From positions 140,196 to 204,195 of the forward strand of contig CBINGY010000002.1 in NCBI GenBank assembly GCA_966250325.1: a DNA stretch of 64,000 bases. Direction: 5' to 3'. The DNA is from Jiulongibacter sp966250325 (lineage in GTDB: Bacteria; Bacteroidota; Bacteroidia; Cytophagales; Spirosomataceae). The notes beneath the pieces are model-generated. The model saw only the letters and a program-made list of their open reading frames with translations. It was not told the origin of the DNA and did not search any database. Position numbers and translations under genes: made by a program. Below, one piece after another: positions 26,769 through 35,479 of this stretch (position 1 is its first letter; every line of letters begins with the position of its first letter).

Positions 26769-27335
26769 TTACATTCCCAAACGTCTGTGCATCAGCTGAT
26801 TTACCAGCTCTACCAACTGAAATGGTTTCGCAGTACGCCAGTTGTCAATTTGAAGAGTGCCTCCGAAATTAATAAAATAATCTAGTTTTATCCGGCTCAT
26901 TTCCTGAAAAACATGATTTCTGAGGTTCAAAGCAACAATCCACCCTTCGTCTAATTCATCCAGCCATTCTTCATAGTAGTCGCGGTCACCCCCATGAAAC
27001 TGAAGCAGGTTTTCTGTGATGAGTATAAATTTATCGATACCATTTCTGAGCAGAGGGTCAATGACCTGACGTTTAAAATACATGATATCATTGTGCAGAG
27101 CGTCATTCCACTCTCCAAAGAGTTCAATAATGCAGGAATTGGTGGAGTAGTCTGTGTAGAGTAGTTTACAATAAAGCGTTTCAGAACCAAACTCATCCCA
27201 GAACGGATCGATGTAATACCCGTAAATGTCATTGACATATTCAATACCGTATTCCCTGCCAAAGAACGGAGACCTGAGGTCACGCTCTGCCCGGTAAAAT
27301 TTTTGCCAGTTATGAAAGGGTTCTATCTGATGCAT
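26769..27335 (-). CDS. Conserved hypothetical protein rich in aromatic and acidic residues
   Basis: A 188-residue soluble protein without signal peptide, rich in Tyr, Trp, Phe and acidic residues (GYYIDPFWDEFGSETLYCKLLYTDY, HGGDRDYYEEWLDELDEGWIVALNLRNH). The mix of strands and helices ends in LVELVNQLMHRRLGM. No known family is recognised. It lies 15 bp after the FG-GAP gene upstream and about 30 bp before the GH97 start, so it may be carried on the same transcript. Confidence 0.7.
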   Translation of the reverse strand: MHQIEPFHNWQKFYRAERDLRSPFFGREYGIEYVNDIYGYYIDPFWDEFGSETLYCKLLYTDYSTNSCIIELFGEWNDALHNDIMYFKRQVIDPLLRNGIDKFILITENLLQFHGGDRDYYEEWLDELDEGWIVALNLRNHVFQEMSRIKLDYFINFGGTLQIDNWRTAKPFQLVELVNQLMHRRLGM

Positions 27336-27350
27336 AATTTTTACAGAAAC

Positions 27351-28808
27351 TTACCTGAATACTCCATCGTAGTTACTACCCATATACGCCCCCCACTTTA
27401 CGGGGGTTTTTATAGGGATAGTAGTTTTCAGGCAATTTACTCTGAGGCCATCAAAAGTGTATGTATGGTAGGCATTTGTTCCGTGGCAATAAATGATATC
27501 GAGCAAACCATCTCCATCGATATCTCCTATCCACGGAGTACTGGAGACGTTATGCCCCGGCAGGCCATCGGTAAGAGCGGCTACCTGATTTTCAGTAAAA
27601 TCTATGGCATACAAGGTGGTGAAGAAGGTTTTTCTGAATAAAGAGTCTTCCTTTTGATAATCTACACTTAGAATCACTTCTTCTATCCCATCGCCGGTGA
27701 TATCGGCCACTACCGGGCTTGAGGTTTGATAGTAGCCAAGAGAGTCCAGATATTCGATTCGTCCGTTTTTTCCATTGATCATCGCTTGCCGGGTCCAGCT
27801 CAGATCGGGCCATACACCCTGGGCAAAGGAAACGAAAAAATCAGGAATGTGATCGGGATTGAACTGACCGACGGCCAGCGAACTGTATGCCTCTGTGTGA
27901 GGAAGTTTTGCTCTCCAAAGTAGACGTTGAGTAGTGCCATCGTAGGCTAGAATTCTGCCATTGACCGAGGCGGCAATCATATCTCTTATCCCATCGTCAT
28001 TGATATCTGCAAAAACTGGAGGGGCTATAAAACCTTTTCCCTGGCCAATTTCAAGTTTCCTTGCCCTACTTAGATCACCTTCCAGGATATTTCTGAGTGA
28101 TGCTACATACAGGCTGCCATCTATGGTCTCGCCTCCGGTTCCAAAAAGGATCCGTGATTCTGCCGGATTTGACGGTTCAAAGTCAATGACGGCAGACATA
28201 TATATTTCCCGCAAATCGGGCATTTGAGCACCGGCGAGTAATTTTCCGGTAGCACCTGACAGGATGACCAGCCGACCAGCAGCCCTTCCCGGATCATGTG
28301 GTTTTACCCAGATATCACCTCCGTTGGCAAGGAGTAGGTCGGGAACTCCATCCTCATCTACATCGTGAATAAACTGAGGATTGTAAAAATTAAACCATCT
28401 TTTTACCTGATTGGGGAGGTATTGAAGGGTATCGAATTGCCAGATAACCGTCCCGTTTTTGCCAGAAATCGCCTTAAGTTCGGAGGATCTGCCGTTAAGG
28501 AAAATATCCTGAACCCCATCATGGTCGATATCGAGCAGGGCGGCAGATCCAAAGATCTGATCAGACCCCGCTACATTCCAGAGCATTTTTCCTGATTTCC
28601 CGTCCAATGCGAAAAAAGCCGTATCACAGGACTGGAATTCGAGTCGTCCGGCACCCAGAATAATGTCGACTGTTCCATCACCTGTGAGATCACTAACTCT
28701 GGGAGATGAGAAGGTACCTACTGTGGGTAAAGTGACAGACCATGAGGACTGTGCAGATATATTCAGGCTGCAAAAAACCAGAAATATAACAACGAAAATA
28801 TGATTCAA
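27351..28808 (-). CDS. Secreted FG-GAP / propeller repeat protein
   Basis: A 485-residue secreted protein (signal peptide ending at ISAQ) built from FG-GAP/VCBS-type blades that carry Ca-binding loops: DLTGDGTVDIILG, DIDHDGVQDIFLNG, DVDEDGVPDLLLANG, DINDDGIRDMIAAS, DITGDGIEEVILS and DIDGDGLLDIIYC. The blades alternate with PQQ-like segments such as LDGKSGKMLWNVAG and ISGKNGTVIWQF. It probably forms a beta-propeller at the cell surface or outside; binding partner unknown. Divergent from the larger FG-GAP protein across a 91-bp gap. Confidence 0.85.
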   Translation of the reverse strand: MNHIFVVIFLVFCSLNISAQSSWSVTLPTVGTFSSPRVSDLTGDGTVDIILGAGRLEFQSCDTAFFALDGKSGKMLWNVAGSDQIFGSAALLDIDHDGVQDIFLNGRSSELKAISGKNGTVIWQFDTLQYLPNQVKRWFNFYNPQFIHDVDEDGVPDLLLANGGDIWVKPHDPGRAAGRLVILSGATGKLLAGAQMPDLREIYMSAVIDFEPSNPAESRILFGTGGETIDGSLYVASLRNILEGDLSRARKLEIGQGKGFIAPPVFADINDDGIRDMIAASVNGRILAYDGTTQRLLWRAKLPHTEAYSSLAVGQFNPDHIPDFFVSFAQGVWPDLSWTRQAMINGKNGRIEYLDSLGYYQTSSPVVADITGDGIEEVILSVDYQKEDSLFRKTFFTTLYAIDFTENQVAALTDGLPGHNVSSTPWIGDIDGDGLLDIIYCHGTNAYHTYTFDGLRVNCLKTTIPIKTPVKWGAYMGSNYDGVFR

Positions 28809-28899
28809 GGGATTGGCTTTTTGAAAGCGAAAATTTAAGCACTTTCAAGTCATTTCATACCGGTATTGGGTTAATTTTGTTTAGAAAAAAACCTTTACC

Positions 28900-31800
28900 T
28901 TGAATAGAAGATGTGGCCTACCGGTTGTGATAAGTTCCCTCCTTATTTTATCCTGCCGTAGCACTCCCGATACCGAAAAAGCTCTTTTTGAGCTGCTTGA
29001 TCCCGAAGATTCAGGAATTTCCTTTGAAAACAAGGTAGTTGAGACCAACGACTTTAACGTAATTACTTATCGTAATTTTTACAATGGCGGAGGTGTGGCT
29101 GCCGGAGATGTAAACAATGACGGCCTGCCCGATCTCTACTTTACAGCTAATCAGTCTGATAATAAGTTGTTTATCAATCGGGGAAATTTAACATTTGAGG
29201 ATGTTACATCGAAGGCGGGTGTAGCAGGGAGAAGAGCCTGGAGCACTGGCGTTACGATGGCCGATGTAAACGCAGATGGCTGGCTTGATATTTATGTGTG
29301 TAATTCGGGGGATATAGAAGGGGAAAATAAGGCGAATGAACTTTTTATAAATAATCAGGACGGCACGTTTACTGATCAGGCCGCTGCCTGTAACCTGGAC
29401 AACGAGGGTTATGGAACTCATGCCGCCTTTTTTGATTATGATGCTGATGGTGATCTGGATTGTTACATTCTCAATAACAGTTTTAAGGACCCGGGAAAAA
29501 TAGAACTATACAAGAGCATGCGTGAAAGCAGAGATGACCTCGGAGGAGACAAGCTGATGCGTAATGACGGTGGGAAATTTACGGATGTATCTCAGCAAGC
29601 CGGTATTTTTGGTAGCGAGATTGGGTTTGGACTGGGAGTAGCAATTAGTGATCTTAATGGCGATAACTGGCCTGATATCTACATAAGTAATGATTTTTGG
29701 GAAAGAGATTATTTATATCTGAATCAAGGCGACGGAACCTTTAAAGAAGATTTAACCTCAAGAATGGATTACACTTCTGTATCGAGTATGGGTGCAGATA
29801 TCGCAGATCTTAACGGTGACGGTTTTCCTGAGGTATTCAGTACAGATATGCTTGCGGCAGATAGCTACAGGATTCAGGCCATGGTAAACTTTGATCCTTT
29901 TCATCTGGAAGATTTAAAGTACAGAGCTAATTATCATTATCAGATTATTCAGAATTGTTTACATCTCAATGACGGAACGGCCCATTTCCGCGAAATAAGT
30001 CATATCACCGGGGTGGCTGCTACAGACTGGAGCTGGGGGGCATTACTTTTCGATTTTGAAAATAACGGAACCAAAGACATTTTCGTGGCGAATGGCATAT
30101 ACAAAGACCTGATGTCTGGAGACTTCAGAGACTTCATGACCGAGCAAAAGCTGGGTTCCAAAAAAAGGGAGGACATCGATTTCCTGAATCTTACAAAACA
30201 AATGCCTTCCAATCCTCTTAAGAATTTCGCGTTTGTAAATAAGGGTGATCTGAGCTTCTCAAGCAGTGGTGATCAGCTCGGTTTAACTCAGCCTTCATTC
30301 AGCAATGGTTCGGTTTACAGTGATCTGGATAATGACGGAGATCTGGATCTGGTGGTCAATAATGTAAACATGCCAAGTTTTGTTTACAAAAATAAAGCGA
30401 ACGAAATCTCACCGAATAATTACCTGAAAATTGGGTTTGAAGGTGCTTCCGGGAATACCCAGGGCATTGGGGCAAGTGTTAGAATCACCACATCAGCCGG
30501 GATACAATTTGGCGAAAACTACATGAACAGAGGCTTTGAAAGCAGCAGTGAACCTGTGTTGCATTTTGGTCTGGGAGGTTCGGAACAAGTATCTTCACTC
30601 GATGTAACCTGGCCAGACGGCCGCATTCAGCATCTGGAAAATATAAAAAGCAATCAAAAAATTGTTTTACGATACCAGGATGCTGTTTCAAATAAGAAAC
30701 CGGTTTCTGCCGTAAATCAAAATTTGGTATTTAATGAGGTGCCGGAGTCCAGCTTTAAGGGAAATGTGAAACATACAGAAAACAGATATAACGATTTCGA
30801 TCAGGAAATTTTACTACATAAGTTGATTTCAACGGAAGGCCCCCGGTTTGTGTCTGGTGACTGCAACGGTGATCAGCTTCCAGATTTTGTTCTTCTGGGA
30901 GCGATGGGGGATACGGATAAACTATTTATCGGAGAAAGTAATGGCACTTTCACCCAGAAAAAAGTGACGGCTTTTGAAACAGATGCGGATTTTGAAAGCA
31001 CCTGTGGCGTTTTTCTGGATTTTGATATGGATGGAGACGAGGATCTGCTCATTGGCTCCGGAGGAAATCAGACGGATACAGATCAGATTCATTTCATCGT
31101 AAGGCTATATCTCAACGACGGCAGTGGTAATTTTGCGGTAGATCCTGATCATATTCCACCTGTGGTCGGGAATTTTTCAACTATTGAAGCTGCTGATATT
31201 GATAAAGACGGAGATAAAGATCTGTTTTTGGGTGCCAGGGTGGTACCGGGAAATTATGCACTCACCCCGAGGAGTGCTTTGCTACGCAATGACGGAGGTC
31301 GCTTGACAGACATCACACCTGAGGCATTGGGTGGCATTGGTATGGTAACAGATGCATCGTTTGCGGATCTCAATTCTGACGCATTACCAGACCTTCTTTT
31401 GGTAGGGGAATGGATGCCGGTTAGCATTTTTATGAATACGAATGGCACATTCTCTGAACTCAAGGCTCTGCCGGGGTCTTCAGGATGGTGGACCAGGGTG
31501 GAGCTTAAAGATCTGGATAAAGATGGAGATCCCGATTTTGTTCTGGGAAACTGGGGCAACAATTCTAAATTTCAGGCACGGGCAGGCTCACCGCTCACTT
31601 TATTTAGCAAGGATTTTGACGGTAATGGGAAAAGCGAATTTGTGATTAACTGGAGGGCTCCTCTGGACCAAAAAGACTTTCCTTTTTCTACAAAAATGGA
31701 GTTGACTGGTCAAATGCCTGTTCTTAAAAAAGAAAATTTAAAATACGATAAGTTTGCCCGTCTGAGTTACGAGGAGCTTTTCAGCCCGGAAATGAGGGAA

Positions 31801-32178
31801 AATGCCAAAAAGTATGAGGCTCAACGTTTAGCCACCTCTATACTTTGGAACGATAAAGGTCAACTTAGCCTTTCTGAACTTCCTTTTGAAGCCCAGCTGT
31901 CACCTGTTTATGGTATTGCTATCGAAGATTTTGACAAAGACGGAACTCAGGACATCTGGTTAGGGGGAAATTTTTACGGACTTAAACCTCAGGTGGGCCG
32001 TCTGGATGCCAGTAAAGGGGTGCTTCTCAAGGGACTTCCGGGCCGGAAATTTGTTTATGTTCCAAATTCAAAATCAGGAATCAATCTGAAAGGTGAAGTG
32101 CGGGATGCAGCGGTTTTTGGAGATTTACTCCTGATAGCCCGCAATAACGAAACACTGAAAGCTTTCAGTTTCAGGTAA
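28900..32178 (+). CDS. VCBS/FG-GAP repeat lipoprotein with ASPIC/UnbV domain
   Basis: A 1092-residue lipoprotein with many Ca-binding FG-GAP repeats (DVNNDGLPDLYFT, DVNADGWLDIYVC, DYDADGDLDCYIL, DLDNDGDLDLVVN and others) and an ASPIC/UnbV domain near residues 510-590 (QGIGASVRITTSAG, LHFGLGGSEQVSSLDVTWPDG). This CRTAC1-like architecture is common next to SusCD loci in Bacteroidota. The only start giving a proper signal is the TTG at 28900: NRR basic patch, hydrophobic core and lipobox LILSC at residue 19. Ligand unknown, possibly a surface glycan-binding role. Confidence 0.9.
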   Translation: MNRRCGLPVVISSLLILSCRSTPDTEKALFELLDPEDSGISFENKVVETNDFNVITYRNFYNGGGVAAGDVNNDGLPDLYFTANQSDNKLFINRGNLTFEDVTSKAGVAGRRAWSTGVTMADVNADGWLDIYVCNSGDIEGENKANELFINNQDGTFTDQAAACNLDNEGYGTHAAFFDYDADGDLDCYILNNSFKDPGKIELYKSMRESRDDLGGDKLMRNDGGKFTDVSQQAGIFGSEIGFGLGVAISDLNGDNWPDIYISNDFWERDYLYLNQGDGTFKEDLTSRMDYTSVSSMGADIADLNGDGFPEVFSTDMLAADSYRIQAMVNFDPFHLEDLKYRANYHYQIIQNCLHLNDGTAHFREISHITGVAATDWSWGALLFDFENNGTKDIFVANGIYKDLMSGDFRDFMTEQKLGSKKREDIDFLNLTKQMPSNPLKNFAFVNKGDLSFSSSGDQLGLTQPSFSNGSVYSDLDNDGDLDLVVNNVNMPSFVYKNKANEISPNNYLKIGFEGASGNTQGIGASVRITTSAGIQFGENYMNRGFESSSEPVLHFGLGGSEQVSSLDVTWPDGRIQHLENIKSNQKIVLRYQDAVSNKKPVSAVNQNLVFNEVPESSFKGNVKHTENRYNDFDQEILLHKLISTEGPRFVSGDCNGDQLPDFVLLGAMGDTDKLFIGESNGTFTQKKVTAFETDADFESTCGVFLDFDMDGDEDLLIGSGGNQTDTDQIHFIVRLYLNDGSGNFAVDPDHIPPVVGNFSTIEAADIDKDGDKDLFLGARVVPGNYALTPRSALLRNDGGRLTDITPEALGGIGMVTDASFADLNSDALPDLLLVGEWMPVSIFMNTNGTFSELKALPGSSGWWTRVELKDLDKDGDPDFVLGNWGNNSKFQARAGSPLTLFSKDFDGNGKSEFVINWRAPLDQKDFPFSTKMELTGQMPVLKKENLKYDKFARLSYEELFSPEMRENAKKYEAQRLATSILWNDKGQLSLSELPFEAQLSPVYGIAIEDFDKDGTQDIWLGGNFYGLKPQVGRLDASKGVLLKGLPGRKFVYVPNSKSGINLKGEVRDAAVFGDLLLIARNNETLKAFSFR

Positions 32179-32337
32179 AATTTAGAGCCGAATCTCGTAG
32201 GACGAAATCGGTAAGGCTCAGGACCATGCAAATGATCAAGAGCACCTATTATACAGTTCTAAGGAGGGACTTAATTTGAATGTTCAGGTATCTGAAGGAA
32301 CCACCGCTTGCTCATTTATTTGATTAAGCTTAATCTT

Positions 32338-33783
32338 CTAATTACTGAAATATTTATCAATAATGTATCTGGGCTGCCAGGGATCTGGCTTTCTTTGAAT
32401 GCTGCGGAAATCCCAATCCAGGGGTTGAATCTCCTTTACCTGAAGCGGAGCTGTATCGCCAAAGACCAATTGATTTCGTTTAAGTTCTACCATTAGCTTA
32501 TCAATGACTGGCTTCATTTCAGGCCTGGAAGCGAGATCATTTAGTTCGTATGGGTCACTTTTTAGGTTATAAAGCACAGTTTTATCCACAAAGGGATATC
32601 TTATTAACTTAAAATCACCCAGTCTCACGGCCCTGTGATGTTGCATATAGCTAAGGAAAATAGATTCTCTATGTTTAGTAAATGTTCCATTCAGTACTCC
32701 TTCAAAGCTGGAACCATCAATTTCTACTGGTTTTTCAAGGCCCAGAAGCCCGCAAAGGGTAGGAAAAAGATCAATCGTATAAACAAAGGCGTCTGATTGC
32801 TCACCCTTCGGGATTGACGGGCCGCTCATCAGCATGGGTACATTCATACAGTGTTCATACGTGCTTTGCTTGCCTATTAATCCATGACTTCCCATGGCTA
32901 GTCCGTTATCTCCCAGAAATATTATCAGGGTGTTTTGATCAAGACCACGCAAACGCAAAGCCTGCAACACACGATTTACCGCATGATCCAGATGTGTTAT
33001 AAGCCCAGCATAATCTGACCATTGCGAACGAATTACCTCCTCTGTTCTGGGATAAGCCGCCAGGTTTTCATCCCGAACTTCCATGGGGTGTCCGAAATTG
33101 AATGGATGAAATGGCATAAAATTAGGAGGTGGAGGGATAGTATTATCTGCATACAGGCTGGCATACTGTGGCAGCGGAGATCGGGGATCGTGCGGAGCTG
33201 TGAAAGGCAGATACATGAAAAAGGGTTTGGTAGTATCGTGAGCATTCACAAAATCTACCATAGTGTCTCCGAAAATATCCGTGGAAAATCCCTTGTATCG
33301 GGTTTCTGAAAAAGTCTTATCGGAAAGAAGATCACGGCAGTAAACCTGATAATGATCAGACATGCCCCCAAACATGACATTTTTGGCATGATCAAAACTT
33401 TCTGCCACCACCTGCATTTCATTATGCCATTTGCCAGTCATATAGGTAACATAACCTTGCTGCTTTAAGGCTTGAGCCATATTCAAATGCCCGGCCATCT
33501 TATCCTGAATACGATGGTAAGATTTTCCTGTGAGTAACATGGCACGTGAAGGAGCACATAATGCTCCGTGGTGACTTCCCTGTATGTAGGCATTCGTAAA
33601 TCGCGTACCCTGACTGGCCAGGCTGTCAATAGTTGGTGTTTTTATGAAGGTATTACCATAGCAACCCAGTGCATCGGCACGGAGGTCATCTGCAAAAAAA
33701 ATGACCAGGTTTGGGCGTTTTTGTGCAAATAAACCGGCACAGCTCAGTAATAAAAAAACAAGGGAATTCAGGAATTGACTCAT
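32338..33783 (-). CDS. Sulfatase (formylglycine-type, family S1)
   Basis: Secreted sulfatase of 481 residues with signal peptide (ending at AGLFAQ). FFADDLRADALGCYG supplies the metal-binding Asp32-Asp33. GALCAPSRAMLLTG contains the CxPSR signature whose Cys76 is converted to formylglycine. FLGDNGLAMGSHGLIGKQSTYE and the C-terminal LYNLKSDPYELNDLA are also typical. It removes sulfate esters from carbohydrates or similar substrates. It lies next to SusD/SusC in the same direction but behind a strong terminator. It therefore probably has its own promoter while still serving the same sulfated-glycan system. A maturase must be encoded elsewhere. Confidence 0.95.
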   Translation of the reverse strand: MSQFLNSLVFLLLSCAGLFAQKRPNLVIFFADDLRADALGCYGNTFIKTPTIDSLASQGTRFTNAYIQGSHHGALCAPSRAMLLTGKSYHRIQDKMAGHLNMAQALKQQGYVTYMTGKWHNEMQVVAESFDHAKNVMFGGMSDHYQVYCRDLLSDKTFSETRYKGFSTDIFGDTMVDFVNAHDTTKPFFMYLPFTAPHDPRSPLPQYASLYADNTIPPPPNFMPFHPFNFGHPMEVRDENLAAYPRTEEVIRSQWSDYAGLITHLDHAVNRVLQALRLRGLDQNTLIIFLGDNGLAMGSHGLIGKQSTYEHCMNVPMLMSGPSIPKGEQSDAFVYTIDLFPTLCGLLGLEKPVEIDGSSFEGVLNGTFTKHRESIFLSYMQHHRAVRLGDFKLIRYPFVDKTVLYNLKSDPYELNDLASRPEMKPVIDKLMVELKRNQLVFGDTAPLQVKEIQPLDWDFRSIQRKPDPWQPRYIIDKYFSN

Positions 33784-33828
33784 AGCCCAATTTAATGCAT
33801 GAATTTCAAATTCAAAGCCTTAATACTA

Positions 33829-33864
33829 AAAAAGCCGTCGGAAAAGAATCCCCGACGGCTTTTT
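33829..33864 (-). terminator. Strong intrinsic terminator after susD-like gene
   Basis: GCCGTCGG (33834-33841) pairs with CCGACGGC (33852-33859), extended by an A5/T5 outer stem (33829-33833 with 33860-33864). On the minus strand the run of A on the left reads as the U tract. It sits 36 bp past the susD-like stop and before the sulfatase start. The symmetric A/T flanks allow it to work in both directions. Confidence 0.9.
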
Positions 33865-33900
33865 GAAAGTGGAATGAAACTTCCTGAATAATAGGAGGAA

Positions 33901-35460
33901 CTACTGAACATCCCACCATACACGGGTGGTGTATTCATTGGGTAGAGAAGCTCCAGACTGGAAGTTTTCTGCATTGTTACTTAGCTCACCATTCGGAATT
34001 CTTAGTTTCCTTGGAATGGTTCCGTTGGTAATATTGCCCTGATAATTGACAGGTGTAAGAGCAGGGTAGCCTGTTCTTTTCCAGTCAGACCAGGCATCCC
34101 ACCAGTTTAAAAACTTACTCGCCCACATTTGCTCACCAATTGACTTCAAACCGTCATAGGGATTGGCAGCAAGATACGCATTGGCTTCTTCGTCACTTAC
34201 TGCCAGAGATGCATCGTAATTGGTCCATTCCTGAAGAGCTGCTTTTACACCTTTGGCATAATGACCTGCAGCATCACTTGCTCCACCTATACCACGCTGT
34301 GCAGCTTCTGCAAGAAGAAGCTCTACTTCAGAGTAATTCATGAATACGTAATCCTCATCATCATCCAGTAATTTGGGGTTAATGATTGAGAACTCAACCA
34401 TTGGATTTACCCCAGATTTACCCAGAAAAGTCTGTAATGTACCGGCATCCAGACCATTCGGAAGACCTTTCTGGTTAGCAGGTGTTTTATCTACACCGCC
34501 TACACCACCACTGTAGATCATGAGTCTTGGATCATTTTTCGCCTTAAGCCAATTAACCAGAGTGGCACTCAATGGTGAAGGCTGACCTCCGTCTCCATTG
34601 GCAAAAGCCCTGGAAATACCATTTTGATTGGTCCATTCGCTGGGTCCGAGAGAGGTCTTTATCATGGCACGGTCAGAAATGGCCGTCATCACCCCTCCAC
34701 TTATCGCTTCAGTGGCATACTGATTTGCCAAACTCTGATCTACTTTAGATACCCTCATAGCCATTCTGAGAAGCAGAGAGTTTCCAAATTTTTTCCATTT
34801 ATTAATATCTCCCTCATAGAAAAGATCAGCACCCGGTGAAGTTGCAGACGGTGCCAGACCATCACCTGTAAGAGAAGGGTTAAGGGCTTTGGTAGCCTCA
34901 GAAACCTCTTTCAACAGGTCTTTGTAAATAAATTCCTGGGTATCATACTTGGGAAAAAATATTCCATCAGATTTCCCTTTGAGAGCTTCGGTATATGGGA
35001 TGTTACCATAGTAATCGGTTAATCTCATAAAGTTATAGGCTCTTAAGATACGAGCAATCTGACGTGTATTCTCACGCCCACTTTCCTGAAAACCACCAGG
35101 GCCGGTCTGAACCAGAATTTCCTCCAGTTCCTGCAAAACGCCATTATAAAGGAAATCCCAGGGAGCAGCATTTGTTTCGCCATTATCGGTGTATTTATCA
35201 CCGGGAGCTATACCACCACCAGCATTGGCAATTTGCTGGATCGCATGGCCAAACATCCCGATGTTTGTACGCCAGTCAATGTACCGGTTATCACCGCGAT
35301 TACCACCAGACGCAGTACCCAGTTGAGCTGAAGTGAGCAAGAAATTCATATCTATCTCATTCAGGGCCTGCGGGTTAATATTTAATGCTTCTAATTTCTC
35401 TTGATCGCAGCTAGTACCGACAAAGAGCAAAGAGAAGAAAGCTAATACTATTTTTTTCAT
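33901..35460 (-). CDS. SusD/RagB-family surface nutrient-binding lipoprotein
   Basis: A 519-residue lipoprotein (MKKIVLAFFSLLFVGTSC, lipobox VGTSC) of the SusD-like group: NINPQALNEIDMNFLLTSAQ near the N-terminus, TPR-type helices around RQIARILRAYNFMRLTDYYGNIPYTEA, and C-terminal MNYSEVELLLAEAAQRG. It binds a glycan or oligomer at the cell surface and acts as the lid of its SusC partner. It follows the SusC gene by 19 bp in the same transcript and is closed by the terminator at 33829-33864. Confidence 0.94.
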   Translation of the reverse strand: MKKIVLAFFSLLFVGTSCDQEKLEALNINPQALNEIDMNFLLTSAQLGTASGGNRGDNRYIDWRTNIGMFGHAIQQIANAGGGIAPGDKYTDNGETNAAPWDFLYNGVLQELEEILVQTGPGGFQESGRENTRQIARILRAYNFMRLTDYYGNIPYTEALKGKSDGIFFPKYDTQEFIYKDLLKEVSEATKALNPSLTGDGLAPSATSPGADLFYEGDINKWKKFGNSLLLRMAMRVSKVDQSLANQYATEAISGGVMTAISDRAMIKTSLGPSEWTNQNGISRAFANGDGGQPSPLSATLVNWLKAKNDPRLMIYSGGVGGVDKTPANQKGLPNGLDAGTLQTFLGKSGVNPMVEFSIINPKLLDDDEDYVFMNYSEVELLLAEAAQRGIGGASDAAGHYAKGVKAALQEWTNYDASLAVSDEEANAYLAANPYDGLKSIGEQMWASKFLNWWDAWSDWKRTGYPALTPVNYQGNITNGTIPRKLRIPNGELSNNAENFQSGASLPNEYTTRVWWDVQ

Positions 35461-35479
35461 CTTAATTGCTGTTTTTTAA

